A DNA stretch of 64,000 nucleotides from Nocardioides pinisoli (GTDB lineage Bacteria > Actinomycetota > Actinomycetes > Propionibacteriales > Nocardioidaceae): contig NZ_JANARS010000003.1 in the NCBI RefSeq assembly GCF_024199985.1, positions 124,001 through 188,000 on the forward strand, given 5' to 3'. This document shows positions 52,266 to 60,965 of the stretch, one piece after another. The translations under genes were made by a program, and so were the position numbers. Below the pieces are notes generated by a model, which saw nothing but the letters and a program-made list of their open reading frames with translations, was not told where the DNA came from and made no database searches. Position 1 is the first letter of the stretch, and each line of letters starts with the position of its first letter.

Positions 52266-52742
52266 TCAGGTGCCGACGGCCTCGCGGACCCGATCGAGCA
52301 TCGCCTGCTCACCGGCGCTGACCTGCTCCGCGCCGAAGCCCATGAAGCCGCCCTCCTTGGCGGCCGTGGCCGCGGCCTGGGCGCTCGCCAGCAACCACGC
52401 GCCGTACGCAGCCGTCTCCTCGGCGGATGCCTTGCCGGTCACGATCGCCACCACCTCACGGAGCTCGGCGACGACCTCGTCCCCGACCACCGGCCCCGTG
52501 GGCTTGTAGCCCTTGAGCGGATGACGGTGCTCCTGCGCCATGGCCTGGACGTCGAGCGCCACGTCGGCCAGGAGCTCCTCGCGACTCGGCGGGCTGGTGG
52601 CCGACCTCAACGTGGCCATCGTCTCCTTCGCGGCCTCGATGGGGCCGCCCGGGTCCGCGAGGGAGATCGCCAGCCCGGCCACGAACGGCGCCCGCACGAT
52701 CCGGGCCCATTCCTCCTCGGAGAAGTCGCTCTTCGTCGTCAC
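52266..52742 (-). CDS. Conserved-looking cytosolic protein of unknown function
   Basis: A 158-residue helical, acidic protein: FSEEEWARIVRAPFVAGLAISLADPGGPIEAAKETMATL, then a middle Lys/Pro stretch (HRHPLKGYKPTG), then EVVAELREVVAIVTGKASAEETAAYGAWLLASAQAAATAAKEGGFMGFGAEQVSAGEQ in short motifs. Composition and clean coding suggest a real gene; I recall no named family. GTG 52742 is preceded by GGGAAGGGA. It lies alone between the two MFS genes; the 52743-53015 gap to the divergent MFS gene shows no further gene. Confidence 0.65.
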   Translation of the reverse strand: MTTKSDFSEEEWARIVRAPFVAGLAISLADPGGPIEAAKETMATLRSATSPPSREELLADVALDVQAMAQEHRHPLKGYKPTGPVVGDEVVAELREVVAIVTGKASAEETAAYGAWLLASAQAAATAAKEGGFMGFGAEQVSAGEQAMLDRVREAVGT

Positions 52743-53015
52743 GCCATCGTCCCTTCCCTGCGCGTGGTCGCACCCCGTGCGGGTCGTGACCGGGCTGCCA
52801 GTGTCGGCCGTGTCCGGAGGTCTGTCATCCCACTCCGCGGGGGAGGGCACGGGCGGACGGGCTTCCTGGCGCCGACCGACAGTGGGGAAGGTCGTCCTCG
52901 ACATGTCGGGACGAAGCTCCCCGCTCTGCGCCAAGCCGCGGGTGACCCACGGCACGGGAGCGACGTCCGAAAATGGCAGGACGGCTGTCGGACTGGCGGG
53001 CGAGAATGACCGGCG

Positions 53016-54371
53016 ATGCTCACCGCCCTGAAGAACTACGCCACGCCCCCGTCCCCCCTCGCCCGGAGGCTGTCGGTCCAGTCCCTGCTCTTCGCCTCCG
53101 GCGACGGCGCGTTCCTCGCGGGGTCGGCGGTGTTCTTCACCCTCGTGGTCGGCCTCTCCCTGGCCGAGGTGGGCATCGGGCTCACCATCGCCGCGATCGC
53201 GAGCTTCATCGTCGCCGTGCCGATGGGCAAGCTGGTCGACCACTTCGGCCCCAAGCGGATGTGGACGCTGTCGGCAGCGATGCAGGGCACGTTGTTCCTG
53301 GCGTGGCCGTTCATCGACAGCTTCCCCGAGTACGTCGCGCTCGCCGTCGCCATGGAGGTCGCCGGCACGCTGGGTGGCACGGCGCACGGCGCCTACGTGA
53401 TCGACATCCTGCCGCCCGCGGAGCGCGTCGAGTCGCGCGCCTACCTCTACTCCGCGCTCAACGTCGGCTTCAGCATCGGCGCCTTCCTCGGCGGCGGCGC
53501 GATCGCCTTCGGCACCGACGTGCTCCGCTGGTCGCCGCTGGTGAGCGCCGTGCTGTTCCTGCTCAACAGCGCCGCGATCCCGCGCCTCCCGGACGCCTCC
53601 CACGACGTCCGCAGCTCCGAGCCACGGGTGAAGCCCGAAGGAATCCCCGCCATCCGCAACCGCAACTGGATCGCGGTCACGTTCTTCACCGGCGTCATGT
53701 GGACCAACCAGGTGCTGCTGCACACCGTCATCCCGGTGTGGCTGGTCACCGAGACCGACGCCCCCAAGGTGCTCGTCGCGGTCCTCTTCGGCACCAACAC
53801 GCTCATGTGCATCGTGCTCCCCCGGCTCGCCTCGCGCGGCATCCGCAACGTCGAGACGGCCCTGCGCGCCGTACGACTCTCCACGCTGTTCTTCGTCCTC
53901 ACCTGCCTCGTCACGCTCGCCACGCACGAGACGACCGGCTGGCTCACGATCGTGCTGTTCTTCCTCGGCCACGTCGTCCTCACCTGGGCCGAGCTCTTCC
54001 TCTCCGCTTCGGGCTGGACGCTCGAGGCGGAGCTGATGGACCCCCGTCGTCGCGGTGACTACCAGGGCGTCTCCGAGCTCGGCGGCACGCTCGGGCGGTT
54101 CTGGGCGCCGGCGGCCTACGGCTTCCTCGCGATGGAGTGGGGCGCCCTCGGCTGGCTCACCATCGCGGCGATCGTCGTCGTCGCCGCGGCCGGCCTGCAC
54201 CGGTCCGCGCACGCCGGCCGGCGCTTCCTCGAGCAGCACGTGCCCGCCGACGTCCTGGCCGACGCCCGGGCGAGCGAGCCGGAGCACGTGGACCTCGCGG
54301 TCTCCCAGGAGCCCTTGCCGATGGAGCCGGAGGCACCCCTGCCAGAATCCACCGGTGACCTCCACCGCTGA
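53016..54371 (+). CDS. Major facilitator superfamily transporter, paralogue 2
   Basis: A 451-residue twelve-helix carrier, similar throughout to the one at 49589-50863 (for example LSVQSLLFASGDGAFLAGSAVFF, PMGKLVDHFGPKRMW, LFGTNTLMCIVL). The C-terminal 50 residues form an acidic tail (EHVDLAVSQEPLPMEPEAPLPE) missing in paralogue 1. Its last 17 bases overlap the start of menA in another frame, so it is probably co-expressed with menA. Substrate unknown. Confidence 0.85.
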   Translation: MLTALKNYATPPSPLARRLSVQSLLFASGDGAFLAGSAVFFTLVVGLSLAEVGIGLTIAAIASFIVAVPMGKLVDHFGPKRMWTLSAAMQGTLFLAWPFIDSFPEYVALAVAMEVAGTLGGTAHGAYVIDILPPAERVESRAYLYSALNVGFSIGAFLGGGAIAFGTDVLRWSPLVSAVLFLLNSAAIPRLPDASHDVRSSEPRVKPEGIPAIRNRNWIAVTFFTGVMWTNQVLLHTVIPVWLVTETDAPKVLVAVLFGTNTLMCIVLPRLASRGIRNVETALRAVRLSTLFFVLTCLVTLATHETTGWLTIVLFFLGHVVLTWAELFLSASGWTLEAELMDPRRRGDYQGVSELGGTLGRFWAPAAYGFLAMEWGALGWLTIAAIVVVAAAGLHRSAHAGRRFLEQHVPADVLADARASEPEHVDLAVSQEPLPMEPEAPLPESTGDLHR

Positions 54372-55245
54372 CTGGCTCGCCGGCGCCCGGCCGCGCACCC
54401 TCCCCGCGGCGGTCGCTCCCGTCCTCGCCGGCACCGGTGTCGCGGCCTACGTCGACCGCCTCCCCCTCGGCGACCTCGCGTGGTGGAAGGCCCTGCTCGC
54501 CCTCGTCGTCAGCCTCGCGCTCCAGGTCGGCGTCAACTACGCCAACGACTACTCCGACGGCGTCCGCGGCACCGACGCCGACCGCGTCGGGCCGATGCGG
54601 CTCGTCGGCTCGGGCGCGGCCACGCCGCGTGCGGTGAGGACCGCCGCCTTCGCCGCCTTCGGGGTCGCCGCCGTCGCCGGCCTCGTGCTCGCCGCCACCA
54701 CGGCGTGGTGGCTGGTCGCCGTCGGACTGGTCTGCGTCGTCGCCGCCTGGTTCTACACCGGCGGCGAGAAGCCCTACGGCTACCTCGGCCTCGGCGAGGT
54801 GATGGTCTTCGTCTTCTTCGGCCTGGTCGCGGTGGTCGGTACGACCTACGTGCTGACCGAGACGTGGGAGTGGCCCGCCCTCTACGCCGGCGTCGGCGTC
54901 GGGTCGCTCGCCTGCGCCATCCTCGTCGCCAACAACCTGCGTGACATCCCGACCGACACCGTCGCCGGCAAGAGGACGCTCGCGGTGCGGCTCGGTGACG
55001 AGCGCACCCGCTCGCTCTACGCCTTCCTGGTGCTGGTCGCCGCCGCGGCCGTGGTCGCCGTGGCTGTCGCCACCACCTGGTGGGCGCTCCTCGGCCTGGC
55101 CTTCCTCGCCCGCGCGCTGCCCCCCACCCGAGCCGTCCTCGGCGGTGCCAGCGGCCCGGCCCTCATCCCTGTCCTGGCCGCCACGGGCGCGTCCGAGCTG
55201 CTCTGGTCCGTCCTGATCGCGGCGCCGCTTCTCATCCTCGGATAA
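54355..55245 (+). CDS. menA: 1,4-Dihydroxy-2-naphthoate polyprenyltransferase
   Basis: A 296-residue membrane prenyltransferase of the UbiA family with about nine helices. The Asp-rich prenyl-binding motif is NYANDYSDGVRGTD (61-74) and the second motif is NNLRDIPTDTVAGK. It joins the polyprenyl tail to dihydroxynaphthoate, giving demethylmenaquinone for MenG. GTG 54355 lies inside the end of the MFS gene (17-base overlap); no ATG fits the family start better. Confidence 0.93.
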   Translation: MTSTADWLAGARPRTLPAAVAPVLAGTGVAAYVDRLPLGDLAWWKALLALVVSLALQVGVNYANDYSDGVRGTDADRVGPMRLVGSGAATPRAVRTAAFAAFGVAAVAGLVLAATTAWWLVAVGLVCVVAAWFYTGGEKPYGYLGLGEVMVFVFFGLVAVVGTTYVLTETWEWPALYAGVGVGSLACAILVANNLRDIPTDTVAGKRTLAVRLGDERTRSLYAFLVLVAAAAVVAVAVATTWWALLGLAFLARALPPTRAVLGGASGPALIPVLAATGASELLWSVLIAAPLLILG

Positions 55246-55272
55246 GCCGTGGCCCACCCGGGCCGCGCTCAC

Positions 55273-55278
55273 TAGCGT
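55273..55278 (+). promoter_or_regulatory. -10 box TAGCGT for the Eis-like gene
   Basis: TAGCGT six bases before GTG 55285; leaderless spacing. Confidence 0.5.
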
Positions 55279-55284
55279 GAGCGG

Positions 55285-56541
55285 GTGGACTACGACTTCG
55301 ACATCCTCGACTTCTCCGACGACTCCGACGAGGCGGCTGCCCGGCGCCGCGGCTGGATCGAGGCGGTCCTGCGCGGGTTCCGCGACGACCGCCCCGAGGA
55401 CGACACCGTCGAGCGGTGGGTGAGGCACTACCGCGCCGACGGGGTGACTGTGCGGGGCGCGTGGCTCCCCGAGGGAGAGTTCGGCGCGGGCCCGATGCCC
55501 GTCGCCACCTATGCCAGCCTCGACAAGACGCTCAACGCGGGGCGCGAGCTGCTGCCGCTCCGGATGATCACCGACGTCACCACGAGCGCCACCCATCGCC
55601 GCAAGGGCCTGCTGCGCCGCCTCATCGAGGACGACCTCGCAGACGCCGTCGCCGCGGGCGTGCCGATCGCCGCGCTCACGGCCGCCGAGGCCACCATCTA
55701 CGGCCGCTGGGGCTTCGGGCCCGCGACCTTCCGCGTGGGCGTGGACATCGACACCACGGCCGGCTTCGGGTTCCGCGACTTCGTCGACCCGGGGCGCGTC
55801 GAGCAGGTCGAGCCGGCCGACGCGTGGCCGCACGTCAAGGCGGTCTTCGACACCTTCCACGCACGCCAGCGCGGGTCGGTCGAGTGGCCCTCCCCCTACG
55901 AGGACATGCACACCGCCGCCTGGGACCCCCGCAGCGGCGGCACCAACCGCAAGCTCCGCGCCGCCGTGCACCTCGACGCGAGCGGCGCCGTCGACGGCTT
56001 CGTCCTCTGGACGCCCGGGGAGGACACCACGGTCAAGGTCGACGAGATGGCGGCGCTCACCCCGCAGGCCCAGCTCGCCCTCTGGTCGTTCCTGGGCGGA
56101 ATGGACCGGGTCGCCAAGGTCACCTTCAACCTGTTCCACCCCGAGGACCCGCTGATGTGGGCGCTCACCGACCTCAACCGCGTGAAGACGACCGAGGTCC
56201 AGGAGTTCCTGTGGCTGCGGGTCCTCGACGTCCCCCGGGCGCTCGCCGCGCGGCCGTGGGCGGCGGACGGGACGGTCGTGCTCGAGGTGGACGACCCGCA
56301 GGGCCACGCGGGCGGGCGGTTCGCCGTGAGCTGCACCGACGGCGTCGCCACGCTCACGCCGACCGACGAGGCGGCCGACGTCCGGCTCACGGCCGAGACG
56401 CTCGGCTCGCTCTACCTCGGCAACGTGCCGGTGCTCCAGCTCGCCCGCGCCGGACGCATCGGCGGGACGGACGACGCCGTACGCCGTCTTGCGGCGATGG
56501 CCGACCTCAGCGAGCCGGCGTACTGCCTGACGGGCTTCTAG
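55285..56541 (+). CDS. Eis-like GNAT N-acetyltransferase
   Basis: A 418-residue protein built as in Eis: N-terminal GNAT domain (RMITDVTTSATHRRKGLLRRLIEDDLADA binds acetyl-CoA via the HRRKGLL turn), a second GNAT-like domain (about 170-290), and a C-terminal sterol-carrier-like domain (GTVVLEVDDPQGH onwards) ending in a terminal Phe, the position whose carboxylate acts in Eis catalysis. It should transfer acetyl groups to amines of unknown substrate. Leaderless GTG start. Confidence 0.9.
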   Translation: MDYDFDILDFSDDSDEAAARRRGWIEAVLRGFRDDRPEDDTVERWVRHYRADGVTVRGAWLPEGEFGAGPMPVATYASLDKTLNAGRELLPLRMITDVTTSATHRRKGLLRRLIEDDLADAVAAGVPIAALTAAEATIYGRWGFGPATFRVGVDIDTTAGFGFRDFVDPGRVEQVEPADAWPHVKAVFDTFHARQRGSVEWPSPYEDMHTAAWDPRSGGTNRKLRAAVHLDASGAVDGFVLWTPGEDTTVKVDEMAALTPQAQLALWSFLGGMDRVAKVTFNLFHPEDPLMWALTDLNRVKTTEVQEFLWLRVLDVPRALAARPWAADGTVVLEVDDPQGHAGGRFAVSCTDGVATLTPTDEAADVRLTAETLGSLYLGNVPVLQLARAGRIGGTDDAVRRLAAMADLSEPAYCLTGF

Positions 56542-56544
56542 CCC

Positions 56545-56808
56545 TCAGTCCCGGTCCTCGCGCGCCTTGCGCTCCTCGAAGGCCGCAGCGGCCCGGGAAG
56601 CGCGCGCCTCGACGCGCCGCGCGAAGGCCTCGCGCTGCCGGTCGAGGATGAAGTAGGACGCGATGCCGGAGATCAGGAAGGCCAGGATCACGGCCCAGAA
56701 CAGGTTGTAGCGACCGTCGAAGGCGAGGGCCATCACGCCCACGACGACGCCGAACGACGCCAGGAACAGCAGGACCCGCATGACGGTGTAGACGACGAAC
56801 TCCTTCAC
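56545..56808 (-). CDS. DUF4229 small membrane protein
   Basis: An 87-residue protein with two membrane helices (VYTVMRVLLFLASFGVVVGV and LFWAVILAFLISGIASYFIL) and a basic helical tail (RQREAFARRVEARAS). This matches DUF4229, which is often found next to men and ccs genes in actinobacteria. Function unknown. GTG 56808 has a leaderless -10 box. Confidence 0.8.
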   Translation of the reverse strand: MKEFVVYTVMRVLLFLASFGVVVGVMALAFDGRYNLFWAVILAFLISGIASYFILDRQREAFARRVEARASRAAAAFEERKAREDRD

Positions 56809-56814
56809 GCCACA

Positions 56815-56820
56815 AGACTA
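56815..56820 (-). promoter_or_regulatory. -10 box TAGTCT for the DUF4229 gene
   Basis: TAGTCT on the minus strand six bases before GTG 56808; leaderless spacing. Confidence 0.45.
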
Positions 56821-56832
56821 GGCGGCCCCCAC

Positions 56833-56838
56833 TACATT
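56833..56838 (+). promoter_or_regulatory. -10 box TACATT for the 58-residue membrane protein gene
   Basis: TACATT six bases before ATG 56845. The six bases are GGAGGA, so the gene has both leaderless-type spacing and a ribosome-binding-like sequence. Confidence 0.4.
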
Positions 56839-56844
56839 GGAGGA

Positions 56845-57021
56845 ATGCTGAAGGTCCTGCTCGTCGTCGCCGTCATCGCGGTCGTCGTGTGGTTCCTCGT
56901 CAGGCTGACGCTGCGCCGCCTCGACGGCGGCGGTCCGTCACGCCCGCGGGTGATCGGACCCGACGACGACCCCGACTTCCTGCGTGGCCTCGACGGGCCC
57001 CGCAAGCCGGAGGACGACTGA
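56845..57021 (+). CDS. Small single-span membrane protein
   Basis: A 58-residue protein: one membrane helix (VLLVVAVIAVVVWFLVRLTL, 4-23), then a basic turn and an acidic tail ending GPRKPEDD. The short start MLKVLLVVAVIAVV and clean coding beyond it support a real gene. It runs convergent into ccsB and their coding regions overlap by 84 bases (56938-57021). No family name is known to me. Confidence 0.5.
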   Translation: MLKVLLVVAVIAVVVWFLVRLTLRRLDGGGPSRPRVIGPDDDPDFLRGLDGPRKPEDD

Positions 57022-57999
57022 CCTCTCCGGCCGCGCTCCCTCGGCGTAGGAGTGCTGGCTGGAGGAGCTGAAGAAGTTGATGCCGATGAAGTTGAACCAC
57101 AGCGTCGCGACACCGACCAGCGCCAGCACCGCGGCGTTGCGGCCGCGCCACCCTGCAGTCGCGCGGGCGTGCAGGTAGGCGGCGTAGACCACCCACGTGA
57201 TGAAGGCCCACACCTCCTTGGGGTCCCAGTTCCAGTAGGCCCCCCACGCCTGGTGCGCCCAGATCGGGCCGGTGATGAGGACGGCGAAGGTCCACACCGG
57301 GAAGCCGAAGGCGTGCATCCGGTAGGACAGCCGGTCGAGCACCTTGGGCTCGGGCACCCGGGCGAGGTAGCCGGTGGTCGCCGTCGAGCGCTCCTTGACG
57401 AGGTAGAGCCCCGAGAGCAGGGCCCCGATGGTGAAGGCGCCGGTGGAGATCACGGCCGACACGACGTGGATCACCAGCCAGGGCGAGTTCAGCGCGTCGG
57501 GCAGCGGCAGCACCGCGTCGTCGAGGCCGAGGAACGCCGCCATCAGCGCGGCCACGACGAACGTCGAGACCAGCGGGCCGAGCCACTCGACGTCGAGGCG
57601 CACCGCGGTGAGCACGAAGATCAGGGCCACCACGAAGGTGCCGGAGATCGTGAACTCGTACATGTTGCCCCACGGCACCCGGTTGGGGTCGGCGGCGAGG
57701 CCGCGCGCCACCAGGGCGACGAGGTGGACGACCACGGCGAAGACGGTCAGCACCAGGCCGAGGCGACCCGCCACCTGCGTACGACGGCTGGGCTCGGCTG
57801 GATCGTCACCCGGGTGCGCGGCGCCGGCGGCGCTGCTCGCGCCCGCGGGACGGTCGGCGACGGTGGCGAGCTCCGCCTCCTTGGTCGCCGTCCGCAGGCT
57901 CGCCAGCTCGACGAAGTAGGCCAGCATCGCGAGGAAGTAGAGCACCGCGGCGGCGATCACGCCCTGGTAGCTGAACACCTCCCACTGTGCGTCGGTCAC
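56938..57999 (-). CDS. ccsB: System II cytochrome c biogenesis protein CcsB (CcsA/ResC type)
   Basis: A 353-residue membrane protein with about eight helices. The heme-handling Trp-rich motif is WGAYWNWDPKEVWAFITW (near residue 250), with His residues before and after in the helices. With ResB it exports heme and ligates it to apocytochromes c. The family normally stops after the HSYA residues; here translation runs 32 further polar residues and overlaps the convergent small gene. Overlaps resB by four bases at its start. Confidence 0.93.
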   Translation of the reverse strand: MTDAQWEVFSYQGVIAAAVLYFLAMLAYFVELASLRTATKEAELATVADRPAGASSAAGAAHPGDDPAEPSRRTQVAGRLGLVLTVFAVVVHLVALVARGLAADPNRVPWGNMYEFTISGTFVVALIFVLTAVRLDVEWLGPLVSTFVVAALMAAFLGLDDAVLPLPDALNSPWLVIHVVSAVISTGAFTIGALLSGLYLVKERSTATTGYLARVPEPKVLDRLSYRMHAFGFPVWTFAVLITGPIWAHQAWGAYWNWDPKEVWAFITWVVYAAYLHARATAGWRGRNAAVLALVGVATLWFNFIGINFFSSSSQHSYAEGARPERSVVLRLAGPVEATQEVGVVVGSDHPRA

Positions 58000-59654
58000 G
58001 ACTGCTCCTCCTTGTTGCTGCTCGTCGTCGCAGGGCCCGTCGGGTCCTGGAGTGCTGCCACGACCTCGGCCAGCTCGGCCGCCCCGTCCTCCGGGTCGCC
58101 CCCCGAGGACCGGTCGAGCCGTCCGAGCTCGACCAGGGTGGTGCCGTCGTCCTGGCGCCGCGCGCGGACCCAGAGGCGCCGGGGTCGCACGAAGAGCGAG
58201 CCCAGCAGGCCCAGCAACGCCAGCACGACACCGGCCAGGGCGACCAGCTTGCCCGGGGTGCGGCTGATCTGGATCTTGTTCCAGCGCTGGACGCCCTCGA
58301 AGGTCACCGTGCCCAGGTCGTCGGGCAGGGTGACGCTCTCACCGGGGCGCAGGTCCATCCGGAACGGCTGGCCGTTGGCCTTCGTCACCTGGGTCGCGCC
58401 GGCCTTGTCGAGCACGTAGACCGACGAGGCCGAGCCGTCCTGGAGGCCGAGGTCGCCGGTCCACAGGCTCATCGAGATGAGCGGGTCGCCCAGCGCGCCG
58501 AAGATCGACGACGGCATGGTGAGGTCGCCGTTGGCGTCGCGACCCATCGAGAAGGTCGGGTAGAACGCACCCTCGAGGCCGATCTGCCCGGGGCGGGCGA
58601 AGGGCGCCTTGACCACGCCGAAGGACTCGAAGGTCTGCGCGTTGGTCGGCAGGAAGACGACCGGGCCGCTCTTGGCCACCTCGCCCTCGCCGTCGCGGAT
58701 CGTGATGACCGGTGCGTAGCCGTGCCCGATGAGGAAGACGTCGGTGCCGCCGATGGTCAGCGGGTGGTTGACCTTGAGGTCGTAGGACTTCGTCTCGCCG
58801 CCGGGCTCGGTCTCGTAGTCGAGCGAGGCGACGAACTCGCGGGCCATGCCGGCCCGGCTGCCCTCGGTGAGCCAGTCGACGTCGAAGTCGGTGATGCTGA
58901 AGGAGAACGGCTCCATCACGTCGGGGTCGAAGAGCGCGCCCGGCGCGAAGTCGTCGTACTGGGTCAGGTTGTTGGAGAAGCCGTAGTCGTCGCCGTTGAG
59001 CAGGATGACGCCGCCCTTGTAGCCGAACAGGCTGCCGGCGGCGACCCCCACCAGCACGACGATGACGGCGAGGTGGAAGAGCAGGTTGCCGGCCTCGCGC
59101 AGGTGGCCGCGCTCGGCGGCGACCGCGTCCTCCCCCTCGACGTGATGGACGCGGAAGCGGCGCGCCCTCACGACGCGCGCCGCGCGGGCCAGCACGACGT
59201 CGGGTGCCTCGTCGGTCGTGTAGGACGTGCTCTCAGGCAGGCGCGAGAGGTGGCGGGGCGCCCTCGGGGGCTTGGCGCGCAGGGCGCGCGCGTAGACGAA
59301 CAGGCGCGGGATGATGCAGCCGACCAGCGAGATCATCAGCAGGATGTAGATCGCGGAGAACCACACCGAGCCGTAGACGTCGAACAGGTCGAGCCGGTCC
59401 CAGATCGGGGCGAGCCGCGGGTGGTTGTCGCGCCACTGCGACACCGCGAGGGAGTCGATGTTGTCCTGCGGGATGACCGAGCCCGGGATCGCCGCGAGCG
59501 CGAGGAGCAGGAGCAGCACCAGCGCCGTACGCATCGACGTCACCTGGCGCCACGCCCACCGCCCCAGCTCGCGGGCCGTCAGGTCGGCGGGCAGGGCGGT
59601 CGCCTGGCGGTCGTCGGACGGCCGCTGGCGGAGGTCGGGCTTGAGGTCGGTCAC
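57996..59654 (-). CDS. resB: Cytochrome c biogenesis protein ResB
   Basis: A 552-residue protein: three helices in the N-terminal third (about 40-60, 90-110, 190-215), a large external domain, and a final membrane helix near residue 495 (KLVALAGVVLALLGLLGSLF). SVIPQDNI early in the chain and FHLAVIVVLVGVAAGSLFGYKG are ResB signatures. Partner of CcsB in system II heme ligation. GTG 59654 overlaps ccdA's stop by four bases. Confidence 0.92.
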   Translation of the reverse strand: MTDLKPDLRQRPSDDRQATALPADLTARELGRWAWRQVTSMRTALVLLLLLALAAIPGSVIPQDNIDSLAVSQWRDNHPRLAPIWDRLDLFDVYGSVWFSAIYILLMISLVGCIIPRLFVYARALRAKPPRAPRHLSRLPESTSYTTDEAPDVVLARAARVVRARRFRVHHVEGEDAVAAERGHLREAGNLLFHLAVIVVLVGVAAGSLFGYKGGVILLNGDDYGFSNNLTQYDDFAPGALFDPDVMEPFSFSITDFDVDWLTEGSRAGMAREFVASLDYETEPGGETKSYDLKVNHPLTIGGTDVFLIGHGYAPVITIRDGEGEVAKSGPVVFLPTNAQTFESFGVVKAPFARPGQIGLEGAFYPTFSMGRDANGDLTMPSSIFGALGDPLISMSLWTGDLGLQDGSASSVYVLDKAGATQVTKANGQPFRMDLRPGESVTLPDDLGTVTFEGVQRWNKIQISRTPGKLVALAGVVLALLGLLGSLFVRPRRLWVRARRQDDGTTLVELGRLDRSSGGDPEDGAAELAEVVAALQDPTGPATTSSNKEEQS

Positions 59655-60400
59655 ACCGGCACCGTGAATCCCTGGACGACCTGCAGCTGGAGCCACTGCA
59701 CGATGCGGTCCCACCAGCCCGTGACGAGCAGGACGCCGACGAGGATCATCATCACGCCGCCGAGCCGTACGACGAGCAGCTGGTGCCGGCGGATGACCGC
59801 GAAGGCGCCGAGCATCCGCCGGTAGGCGAACGCGGCGGCGATGAAGGGCAGGCCGAGGCCGAGGGCGAAGACCGCCGACAGCAGCGCCCCGCGGCCGGCG
59901 GTGGCCTCGTTGACCGACAGCACGTTGATCGCCGCGAGCGTGGGGCCGACGCACGGCGTCCAGCCGACGCCGAACAGGAACCCCAGCAGTGGCGCCGCGG
60001 CGAGGCCGACGGCCGGCACCTTGTGGATGCGCCAGTCGCGCTGGAGGAAGCCGAAGGCGCCGAGGAACGCGACGCCGAGCAGGATCGTGATGACGCCGAG
60101 GACGACGTTGAGCTGGCGGGTGTGGGTGAACAGCCACGCCCCGGCCGCGCCGGTGAGGCTGCCGAGCAGCACGAAGACCACCGAGAACCCGAGCACGAAC
60201 AGGGTCGCGCCGAGCACCATCCGGCTGCGGCGCGCCTGGTCGAGGTCGCCGCCGGAGATGCCGGTGGCGTAGGACAGGTAGCCGGGCAGGAGCGGGATGA
60301 CGCAGGGGCTGAAGAACGAGATCAGTCCGGCGGCGAGGGCGACCGGCAGGGCCAACACCATCGAGCCGGACAGAGCCGTCGCCTGGAACCAGTCACTCAT
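59651..60400 (-). CDS. ccdA: Thiol-disulfide electron carrier CcdA
   Basis: A 249-residue six-helix membrane protein. The redox Cys pair is C33 in FFSPCVIPLLPGY and C150 in GVGWTPCVGPTL. It carries reducing power from cytosolic thioredoxin across the membrane to ResA so the CxxCH heme sites stay reduced. ATG 60400 lies in the last eight bases of resA. Confidence 0.93.
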   Translation of the reverse strand: MSDWFQATALSGSMVLALPVALAAGLISFFSPCVIPLLPGYLSYATGISGGDLDQARRSRMVLGATLFVLGFSVVFVLLGSLTGAAGAWLFTHTRQLNVVLGVITILLGVAFLGAFGFLQRDWRIHKVPAVGLAAAPLLGFLFGVGWTPCVGPTLAAINVLSVNEATAGRGALLSAVFALGLGLPFIAAAFAYRRMLGAFAVIRRHQLLVVRLGGVMMILVGVLLVTGWWDRIVQWLQLQVVQGFTVPV

Positions 60401-60965
60401 CGAGCACCGCCTCGACGAGCGAGACCAGTGTCTGCGTGGTCGGGATCCGGCCGTTGACGGACGCGGCGACCCGGCCCTCGGCGTCGAGGACGACGGTGCT
60501 CGGGATCGACCGGGGCGTCAGCGTGCCGGCGAACGGGAGCAGCGCCGAGCCGTCGGCGGAGTAGATCGAGGAGTAGGGGACGTCGAGGTCGCGGACGTAG
60601 GCCGCCGCGTCGGCCTGCGAGGCGTCGCGGATGTTGAGCCCGAGGAACTGCACGTCGTCGCCCAGCAGGGCGGCCGCCTCGTTGAGGTCGGGCTGCTCCT
60701 TGATGCACGGCGGGCACCAGGACGCCCACACGTTGACGACGACCGGCCCGCCGCGGAGGTCGGCGAGGTCCACGTCGCCGCCCTCGAGGTCGGTGCCGGT
60801 GAGGTCGACGGGCTCGCCGCGGTCGGCCGGCGCCACCTCGGTCGGCACGCCGGTGCCGGAGATGTAGCCCTTGTCGCCGGTGCCGGACAGGCTCGAGCAG
60901 CCCACCAGCACGAGCAGGCAGGCGAGACCCAGGACCGGGCCGCGGAGCAGGCGGGCGAGCGTCAG
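60393..60965 (-). CDS. resA: Membrane-anchored thioredoxin-like lipoprotein ResA, probable CTG start
   Basis: A 190-residue exported thiol-disulfide protein. The N-terminus is a lipoprotein signal (LLVLVGC, Cys23) and the active site is WCPPC (84-87), followed by the conserved cis-Pro region RSIPSTVVLD. It reduces apocytochrome c Cys pairs with electrons from CcdA. There is no ATG, GTG or TTG where the signal must begin; the frame offers CTG at 60965, which overlaps the previous stop (CTGA) and has GGGAGGA six bases upstream. That is the best start, an unusual codon. Confidence 0.88.
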   Translation of the reverse strand: MTLARLLRGPVLGLACLLVLVGCSSLSGTGDKGYISGTGVPTEVAPADRGEPVDLTGTDLEGGDVDLADLRGGPVVVNVWASWCPPCIKEQPDLNEAAALLGDDVQFLGLNIRDASQADAAAYVRDLDVPYSSIYSADGSALLPFAGTLTPRSIPSTVVLDAEGRVAASVNGRIPTTQTLVSLVEAVLDE

